Source: Roseomonas sp.
Lineage (GTDB): Bacteria; Pseudomonadota; Alphaproteobacteria; Acetobacterales; Acetobacteraceae
Assembly (NCBI GenBank): GCA_020249265.1
Contig: JADCGA010000002.1
Coordinates: forward strand, 1 to 64,000
Direction: 5' to 3'
Length of the DNA stretch: 64,000 bases
Positions 58,153-64,000 of this stretch are shown piece after piece. The position numbers and the translations under genes are program-made. Every line of letters starts with the position of its first letter. The first letter of the stretch is position 1. Below the pieces are notes generated by a model. It did not search any database. It was given only the letters and a program-made list of their open reading frames with translations, and had not been told where the DNA came from.

Positions 58153-58730
58153 GCCAGGAACAGCACCACGCCGAAAGCCGCCGTGGCCGCACCACCAAAG
58201 CGCAGCGCGGCAGCATAACGCGCGCTGGCCACACCAAGCGCCACGCCAAGCCCAAGCAGCAGCGCAGAGCCCGCCAGCATGCCGAAGGCGGTTGCAGCAG
58301 CGGCGCCGCCAATCTCACCACCATGCGCCAAGCCATGCACCAGGCCGGCCACCAGCACCAAAGGCAGCGCAAGGGCGGGGCGGAAGGGCTGCGCCATCGC
58401 AAGCATCGCGCCCAGCACAATCAAGCTGCCCGCCACCGCCGTTTCAACCACACCAAAGCCAAGCCCGATCCCGCCAGCTAGGCCAAGCGCAATGCCGCCC
58501 GCCATGCCAGCAAGGAAGCCCAGCGGCGGCAGCCAGCCGCGGCGCCAGCCAAGGGACGCCGCCCAAAGCCCAATCGCCACCATCGCCGCCACATGATCCG
58601 CACCCATCAGCGGGTGCAGGAAGCCCGCCACAAAGCCATGCTCATGCCCGGCATGGGCCAGCGCGGGGTTCGCACCAAAGGCAAGAGCCAGGAAGGGTAG
58701 GGCGGTCAGGGCAAGGCGGGGCAGGGACAT
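58149..58730 (-). CDS. HupE/UreJ-family membrane protein
   Basis: A 193-residue protein of the HupE/UreJ family, implicated in nickel or metal uptake. A signal peptide ([15 protein letters not shown]) is followed by [22 protein letters not shown], the conserved histidine-rich metal motif, then about six helices with [10 protein letters not shown]. The ATG at 58730 has AGGAG 8 bases upstream. No urease or hydrogenase genes are in the window, so the metal and purpose remain open. Confidence 0.88.
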   Translation of the reverse strand: MSLPRLALTALPFLALAFGANPALAHAGHEHGFVAGFLHPLMGADHVAAMVAIGLWAASLGWRRGWLPPLGFLAGMAGGIALGLAGGIGLGFGVVETAVAGSLIVLGAMLAMAQPFRPALALPLVLVAGLVHGLAHGGEIGGAAAATAFGMLAGSALLLGLGVALGVASARYAAALRFGGAATAAFGVVLFLA

Positions 58731-58841
58731 GGTGGGCTCCTGTAAAACTCCGAATTCCATCCTGAGCGCGCACGGGACGGCAGGCAAGGGCTTTTGGCTG
58801 TGCTAACCTTGCTCCGCACGCGATTCCGGAACGCAAACTGC

Positions 58842-61800
58842 ATGCCCTTTATTCATCTGCACACGCATTCGGCCTATTCGCTCTCGGAAGGCGCGATCAA
58901 GGTGGAAAAGCTTGCCGCGCTTGCCGCCGCGGATGGCATGCCGGCGCTGGCGCTGACGGATACCGGAAACCTGTTTGGTGCTTTGGAATTTGCCGAAGCC
59001 TGCGCGAAGAAGGGCGTGCAACCCATCATGGGCTGCCAATTGGGGCTTTCCCGCGCCAGCACGGATGCTGATCGGCCAGATGCGCTTCGCCTGCCGCCTG
59101 ACCCACTGGTGGCGCTCGCGCTCACGCCCAAGGGGCTCGATAATCTGCAACGCCTGTCATCGCTTGGCTTTTTGCGGGACGATGCCTCCGGCAAGCCAGC
59201 CGTGCTGCTGGACCAACTCGCGGAACATGCCGAAGGGCTTTTCCTGCTGACGGGCGGCACGCTCGGCCCGATTTCACGGCTATTGTTGGAAGGGCAAAAG
59301 CCTGCTGCCGAAAAGCTGCTCGCGCGGCTCAAGGAAGCCTTTCCGGATCGCTTGGCGGTGGAGCTCAACCGCCATGGGCGGGATGAGGAAGCCCGGCTGG
59401 AACCTGCCTTGCTCGCACTTGCCCATGCCGCACGGCTGCCGATCATCGCCGCCAATGATGTCTATTTCGCTGCGCCCGCCATGTATGAAGCGCATGATGC
59501 GCTGCTGTGCATCGCTGAAGGCCGCACCATGGCGGAACGCGACCGCCGGCGCGTGACACCGGAGCATTGGTGCAAGCCTGCTCAGGCAATGCGTGAGTTG
59601 TTCGCGGATTTGCCCGATGCCTGCGACAATACGCTCGCCATTGCGCGCATGAGCGCGGTGATGACCGAAGCGCGGAAGCCCGAATTGCCGATCTGCCCCA
59701 AGGTACAGGAAGGCAAGACGGAAGCGGAGACACTCCGCGCCATGGCCGAGGCCGGGCTGGAACAACGCCTGGACGCCATGCGCCCTGCGCCGGATGAAGC
59801 AACGCGCACGCAATATCGCGAACGCCTGGCCTATGAAATCGGCGTCATCGAGAAGATGGGTTTCCCAGGCTATTTCTTGATTGTTGCGGATTTCATCCAA
59901 TGGGCCAAGGCACAGAACCCGCCCATTCCGGTGGGCCCCGGGCGCGGTTCGGGTGCTGGTTCTGTTGCCGCCTGGGCGTTGCTGATCACGGACCTCGATC
60001 CCATCCGTTTCGGCCTGCTGTTTGAACGATTCTTGAACCCAGAACGCGTTTCCATGCCGGATTTCGACATTGATTTCTGCCAGGACCGCCGCGACGAGGT
60101 GATTGCCTATGTCCGGCGCGAATATGGCGAAGATCGCGTTGCGCAAATCATCACCTTCGGCAAGCTGCAAGCGAAAGCCGCGGTGCGCGATGTGGGCCGC
60201 GTGCTTGGCATGCCTTATGGGCAGGTGGATAAGATCGCCTCACTGATCCCGAATAACCCGGCGAAGCCTGTCACGCTTTCCCAGGCGATTGAAGGCGAAG
60301 CACGTTTGCAGGAAATGCGCGACAGTGATGAACAGGTCGCGCGGCTATTGGTTATCGCGCTGCAGGTGGAAGGGCTTTATCGCAATGCCTCCACCCACGC
60401 CGCCGGCCTGGTGATTGGGCGCAAGCCCTTGATTGAAACCGTGCCGCTCTATCGCGACCCGCGTTCGGAAATGCTCGTCACGCAATATTCGATGAAATAC
60501 GCTGAGATGGCGAGCCTGGTGAAGTTCGACTTCCTGGGCCTCAAGACACTCACCGTCATTGAACGCGCTTTGGACATTCTGAAAGGGCAGGGGGTCACCA
60601 TAGATATCGCCGCCATCCCGCTGGATGACGCGAAAACCTATGACATGCTCGGGCGCGGCGATGCTGCTGGCGTGTTCCAGTTTGAAGGGCAGGGGATGCG
60701 CGATTGCTTGCGGCAGATGCGCGCCAACCGCTTTGAGGATTTGGTGGCTGCTGTGGCGCTGTATCGCCCCGGCCCCATGGCGAATATCCCGGCCTATTGC
60801 ACGCGCAAACATGGCGAGGCCTGGGAACCGCCGCATGAGGCGATAAGGCATATCCTGTCCGAAACCTATGGCATCATGGTCTATCAGGAACAGGTCATGC
60901 AGATTGCGCAGGATCTGGCCGGCTATTCGCTGGGTGCTGCGGATTTGTTGCGCCGTGCCATGGGCAAGAAAATCCGCAGCGAAATGGAAGCGCAGCGCAA
61001 GATTTTCTGTGACGGCGCCGAAGCGCGCGGCATTGAAGCCGCGAAAGCCGCCGAGATTTTCGATCTCATGGAACGCTTCGCCGATTACGGCTTCAACAAA
61101 TCCCACGCGGCGGCTTATGCGCTGGTCAGCTATCAAACCGCCTGGTTGAAGGCCAATCACACCGTGGCCTTTCTGGCCGCTTCCATGACGCTTGATCTTT
61201 CCAATACGGATAAGCTTGCCGGCCATATGCAGGAAGCGGCGCGCTTGGGGATTTCCGTGCTGCCGCCCAATATCAACCGCAGCGGCGCTGATTTCCGCGT
61301 CGAAGCGCGGGATGATGGCAAGCAGGCCATTCGCTTCGCCCTTGCCGCCGTGAAGCGCGTTGGCGAAAGCGCGATGCGCGATCTGGTGGCGGCGCGCGAT
61401 AAAGGCGGTGATTTCGCGTCCCTGGCGGATTTTGCGGCTCGGGTGGACCCCAAGCTGCTCAACAAAATGCAGATCGAAAACCTGGCCCGCGCCGGCGGCT
61501 TTGAATGCCTGGATGGCAATCGCGCCCGCGTCATGGCCGGTGCCGAGACCATCCTGCGCCGCGCCCAAGCGAGTGCCGAGGAACGTTCCAGCGGCCAGAT
61601 TGGGCTTTTCGGCGCTGAACCCGGCAAGGCGGAAGCGCTGCGCCTGCCGGATGTGCCGGATTGGCAGCCGCTCGATCGGCTGTCGCAGGAAGCCGAGGCG
61701 ATTGGCTTTCACCTTTCCGCCCATCCTTTGGATGCCTATCGCCAGGCGCTGAAGCGGCTTGGTGTGGTGCCTTCTTCCGCCATTACGGACCGTGCAGGCC

Positions 61801-62291
61801 GCGGCGGCGGACGCGTGAAGCTGGCCGGTACGGTGGTCAATGCCAAGGAACGCACCACGAAAACCGGCAGCCGCATGGCCTGGGTGCGCGTTTCGGACAC
61901 CCATGGCAGTTTCGAAGTGACCTGCTTTTCCGAGGTGCTGAACCGCAGCCGGGATTTGCTGGCCGAAGGCAGCGCCATTCTGGTGACCGCCGATTTGCGC
62001 CAGGACGGCGAAGCGCTGCGCCTCACCGCGACCGAGGTCGAAAGCCTGGACAAGGTCGCCGCCAATGCTGGCGGTGGGATCAAGCTATGGCTGGAAGCAA
62101 CGGCAACACTTGACCCGATCCGCGCCTTGCTGACGCGCGAAGGCCGCGGGCGTGGCCGCGTGATCCTGGTGCCGCAGCTTGGACCGGCGCAGGAAGTGGA
62201 AATTGCGCTGCCGGGCGGCTTCAATGTCGGGCCACGGCTGATGCAGGCGATGCGCGTGGTGCCGGGTGTGGCGCAGGTGGAGGAGTTCTAG
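58842..62291 (+). CDS. dnaE: DNA polymerase III alpha subunit
   Basis: Replicative polymerase catalytic subunit, 1149 residues. The PHP domain starts FIHLHTHSAYSLSEGAIKV. The polymerase core has GPGRGSGAGSVAAWALLITDLDP and PDFDIDFCQDRRDEV, which holds the catalytic aspartates. A C-terminal OB fold (VKLAGTVVNAKERTTKTGSRMAWV) follows. The ATG at 58842 is chosen by homology; the ribosome binding site is weak (CCGGAAC), and an ATG at 58794 is unlikely. Confidence 0.96.
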   Translation: MPFIHLHTHSAYSLSEGAIKVEKLAALAAADGMPALALTDTGNLFGALEFAEACAKKGVQPIMGCQLGLSRASTDADRPDALRLPPDPLVALALTPKGLDNLQRLSSLGFLRDDASGKPAVLLDQLAEHAEGLFLLTGGTLGPISRLLLEGQKPAAEKLLARLKEAFPDRLAVELNRHGRDEEARLEPALLALAHAARLPIIAANDVYFAAPAMYEAHDALLCIAEGRTMAERDRRRVTPEHWCKPAQAMRELFADLPDACDNTLAIARMSAVMTEARKPELPICPKVQEGKTEAETLRAMAEAGLEQRLDAMRPAPDEATRTQYRERLAYEIGVIEKMGFPGYFLIVADFIQWAKAQNPPIPVGPGRGSGAGSVAAWALLITDLDPIRFGLLFERFLNPERVSMPDFDIDFCQDRRDEVIAYVRREYGEDRVAQIITFGKLQAKAAVRDVGRVLGMPYGQVDKIASLIPNNPAKPVTLSQAIEGEARLQEMRDSDEQVARLLVIALQVEGLYRNASTHAAGLVIGRKPLIETVPLYRDPRSEMLVTQYSMKYAEMASLVKFDFLGLKTLTVIERALDILKGQGVTIDIAAIPLDDAKTYDMLGRGDAAGVFQFEGQGMRDCLRQMRANRFEDLVAAVALYRPGPMANIPAYCTRKHGEAWEPPHEAIRHILSETYGIMVYQEQVMQIAQDLAGYSLGAADLLRRAMGKKIRSEMEAQRKIFCDGAEARGIEAAKAAEIFDLMERFADYGFNKSHAAAYALVSYQTAWLKANHTVAFLAASMTLDLSNTDKLAGHMQEAARLGISVLPPNINRSGADFRVEARDDGKQAIRFALAAVKRVGESAMRDLVAARDKGGDFASLADFAARVDPKLLNKMQIENLARAGGFECLDGNRARVMAGAETILRRAQASAEERSSGQIGLFGAEPGKAEALRLPDVPDWQPLDRLSQEAEAIGFHLSAHPLDAYRQALKRLGVVPSSAITDRAGRGGGRVKLAGTVVNAKERTTKTGSRMAWVRVSDTHGSFEVTCFSEVLNRSRDLLAEGSAILVTADLRQDGEALRLTATEVESLDKVAANAGGGIKLWLEATATLDPIRALLTREGRGRGRVILVPQLGPAQEVEIALPGGFNVGPRLMQAMRVVPGVAQVEEF

Positions 62292-62344
62292 CGCCTAACC
62301 CGGTATAGCGTAATTTTACATAATATACCTTATGCGGGAAATAC

Positions 62345-63154
62345 ATGACCCAAACCCCAAAGCAAAATTCACCTGAAACCGCCCTTGCAGCCCTGCTCGC
62401 CATCATGGCCAAGCTGCGTGACCCGAATGGCGGCTGCCCTTGGGATTTGGTGCAGGATTTCACCTCCATCGCGCCCTACACCATTGAGGAAGGCTATGAG
62501 GTCGCGGATGCCATCGCCGCGAATGACCCGGACAAGCTATTGGATGAATTGGGCGATCTGCTGTTCCAAGTGGTCTATCACGCGGAAATGGCGGCTGAGC
62601 GCGGCTGGTTCGGCTTTGCTGATGTAGCAAAATCCATTTCTGACAAGATGATCCGCCGCCATCCTCATGTGTTTGGTGAGGCTGCCGCGCGCGATGCCGC
62701 TGCCCAAACCAGCGCCTGGGAAGCGCAAAAAGCCGCCGAACGCGCCGCGCGGGCGGAAAGCGGTGTGCTGGCCGGGATCCCGGATGGCCTCCCTGCCCTA
62801 ACCCGCGCCATCAAGCTGACGCGCCGCGCCGCGCGGGTTGGCTTTGATTGGCCGGATGCTGGCGCCGTGCTGGATAAGCTGGAAGAAGAAGCGGATGAAC
62901 TCCGCGCCGAGTTGCAAGGCGCTGATAAATCACGACTTCAGGATGAGGTCGGCGATCTGCTTTTCGTGCTGGCCAATCTGGCACGCAAGCTGGATATAGA
63001 CCCGGAAGCGGCCTTGCGCCACGCCAATCAGAAATTCACGCGCCGCTTTGGGTATATTGAAGAACAGGCGGATAATGCAGGAAAAAGCCTGAATGATATG
63101 AGCTTGGAGGAGATGGAGGCTTTGTGGGTGCAGGCAAAGCGCAGCGAGAAGTGA
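62345..63154 (+). CDS. mazG: NTP pyrophosphohydrolase MazG
   Basis: Hydrolyses (d)NTPs to monophosphates, limiting aberrant nucleotides. It has two tandem MazG domains: EEGYEVADAI with LDELGDLLFQVVYHAEMA in the first, and EEEADELRAEL with LQDEVGDLLFVLANLARKL in the second. The length of 269 fits the two-domain form. It follows dnaE after 53 bases; this AT-rich gap may contain a promoter. It converges with greB. Confidence 0.94.
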   Translation: MTQTPKQNSPETALAALLAIMAKLRDPNGGCPWDLVQDFTSIAPYTIEEGYEVADAIAANDPDKLLDELGDLLFQVVYHAEMAAERGWFGFADVAKSISDKMIRRHPHVFGEAAARDAAAQTSAWEAQKAAERAARAESGVLAGIPDGLPALTRAIKLTRRAARVGFDWPDAGAVLDKLEEEADELRAELQGADKSRLQDEVGDLLFVLANLARKLDIDPEAALRHANQKFTRRFGYIEEQADNAGKSLNDMSLEEMEALWVQAKRSEK

Positions 63155-63188
63155 GAAAACACTCACAATCATCTGAAATTACTTTATT

Positions 63189-63722
63189 TTAGATGCTCGG
63201 ATACCTAATCCCTACAACCTCAATCTCCTCCATCCCGGCAGGGGTGCGTAGCCGCCGCATATCACCCACCCGAGCCCCCAATAGCGCACGCGCCACCGGC
63301 GCCACCCAGGAAATCCGCCCTGCCTCGGCCTCCGCCTCATCCACGCCGACAATGGTGATCGTCACTTCGGCATCATCGGAAGCCCGCGCATAGGTCACGG
63401 TGGCGCCGAAAAACACCTGGTCGCGCCGGGTTTGCTGCGCCGGGTCCACCACCTGCACCTTCTCCAGCCGCTTGGTCAGGAAGCGCACGCGCCGATCAAT
63501 CTCACGCAGCCGCCGCTTGCCATATTGGTAATCCGCATTTTCGGACCGGTCGCCGAGTGCCGCGGCCCAGGAAACAATCTCAACCACCTTCGGGCGTTCT
63601 TCTTCCCACAGGCGCTTTACTTCTGCACGCAAGGCCGCGGCGCCGGCGGGGGTCATGTAAAAGGGCGTGCCGGGGGGCAGGCCGGGCGGGCCGGCCTCCT
63701 CATCCTCATCGGCGCCACTCAT
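63189..63722 (-). CDS. greB: Transcription elongation factor GreB
   Basis: Rescues backtracked RNA polymerase by stimulating transcript cleavage. 177 residues: an N-terminal coiled coil with LRAEVKRLWEEERPKVVEIVSWAAALGDRSENADYQYGKRRLREIDRR carries the acidic tip, and a C-terminal FKBP-like domain ends with RRLRTPAGMEEIEVVGI. YQYGKRRLREIDRRVRFL favours GreB over GreA. The ATG at 63722 overlaps the upstream stop by 4 bases (ATGA), so the two genes are coupled. Confidence 0.9.
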   Translation of the reverse strand: MSGADEDEEAGPPGLPPGTPFYMTPAGAAALRAEVKRLWEEERPKVVEIVSWAAALGDRSENADYQYGKRRLREIDRRVRFLTKRLEKVQVVDPAQQTRRDQVFFGATVTYARASDDAEVTITIVGVDEAEAEAGRISWVAPVARALLGARVGDMRRLRTPAGMEEIEVVGIRYPSI

Positions 63723-64000
63723 GGGGTGAAAAGCGCCTCCTGGGCGGCTTCCCAACTTGCGCGGTCTGGCGCGCAGATCAGTCCGCCGCTAGTCAGATGC
63801 GGGCCGTAATCGCTGCCATCGAAGCGCGCGGAATGGCCGCCGGCTTCGCGGTGAAGCAGCCAGCCCGGCGCATGATCCCAGGGCATCAGCCTGTTATAGA
63901 CCAGCAAATGCGCATGCCCGCCGGCGGCCAGCCGATACTCATGCGCGGCGCAGCGATAGGAAACCGTGGCCGCCAGCCTCGGCAGCCGGCTGGTCACGCG
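63719..64000 (-). CDS. Inositol monophosphatase-family protein (partial)
   Basis: Only the last 93 codons are in the window and the frame continues past base 64000. MPWDHAPGWLLHREAGGHSARFDGSDY matches the C-terminal metal-site motif (WDxAPG) of inositol monophosphatase/FIG-superfamily enzymes. Substrate (inositol phosphate, CysQ-type 3'-phosphoadenosine phosphates or other) cannot be decided from this part. Coupled to greB by a 4-base overlap. Confidence 0.85.
   Translation of the reverse strand, partial: RVTSRLPRLAATVSYRCAAHEYRLAAGGHAHLLVYNRLMPWDHAPGWLLHREAGGHSARFDGSDYGPHLTSGGLICAPDRASWEAAQEALFTP

Overview
The window is a piece of a GC-rich alphaproteobacterial chromosome. Gene content and order point to an acetic-acid-bacteria-like lineage (Rhodospirillales/Acetobacterales; lineage inferred from synteny and protein style, no search run). 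The signals are a complete 14-gene nuoA-N operon behind clpP-clpX-lon-hupB and two tRNAs, a 437-440 residue ProS without an editing domain, RNase J next to coaX and birA, and a DUF1467 protein.

Bases 1-13.9 kb are an accessory region. It starts with the end of a large serine recombinase and a coupled HTH gene, followed by a low-GC, GmrSD-like DUF262/HNH gene and a decayed second copy of the HTH gene tail. Then comes a tight minus-strand operon DUF499 ATPase > DUF3780 > DUF1156 DNA methyltransferase > PLD-SNF2 helicase. This reads as a BREX/DISARM-like modification-based antiphage system without PglZ. The region ends at the 3' side of a tRNA-Ser(CGA) gene, whose 3'-end sequence is repeated 28 bases further into the island, as expected of a tRNA-targeted integration site. 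An 89-base near-perfect inverted-repeat element lies between the tRNA and the operon.

From 14 kb on the region is core genome: rplU-rpmA with a clear promoter, a terminator, then obgE-proB. At 17.2-20.3 kb a small catabolic cluster encodes an AtuA-family protein, a DUF4387 protein and an NtaA-type flavin monooxygenase. It is followed by an aldo/keto reductase fragment, a cytochrome b561-like membrane protein, tRNA-Ser(TGA) and a MmgE/PrpD protein. At 23.3-31.3 kb a long plus-strand run carries cell-wall enzymes (MltB-like, RlpA-like, DacA), then tmk-holB-metG-tatD and a metallo-hydrolase.

From 31.4 to 36.4 kb are the proteolysis genes clpP, clpX, lon and then hupB, followed by tRNA-Val and tRNA-Asp. 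The nuo operon fills 36.8-51.0 kb, with most genes overlapping or spaced by a few bases, and runs on into birA, coaX, rnj and a DUF1467 gene closed by a terminator. The 400 bases before proS hold a two-hairpin, terminator-ended segment that looks like a small RNA gene. proS-lolC-lolD converge on a hupE-like gene. dnaE and mazG follow, and a convergent greB with the end of an inositol monophosphatase-family gene closes the window.
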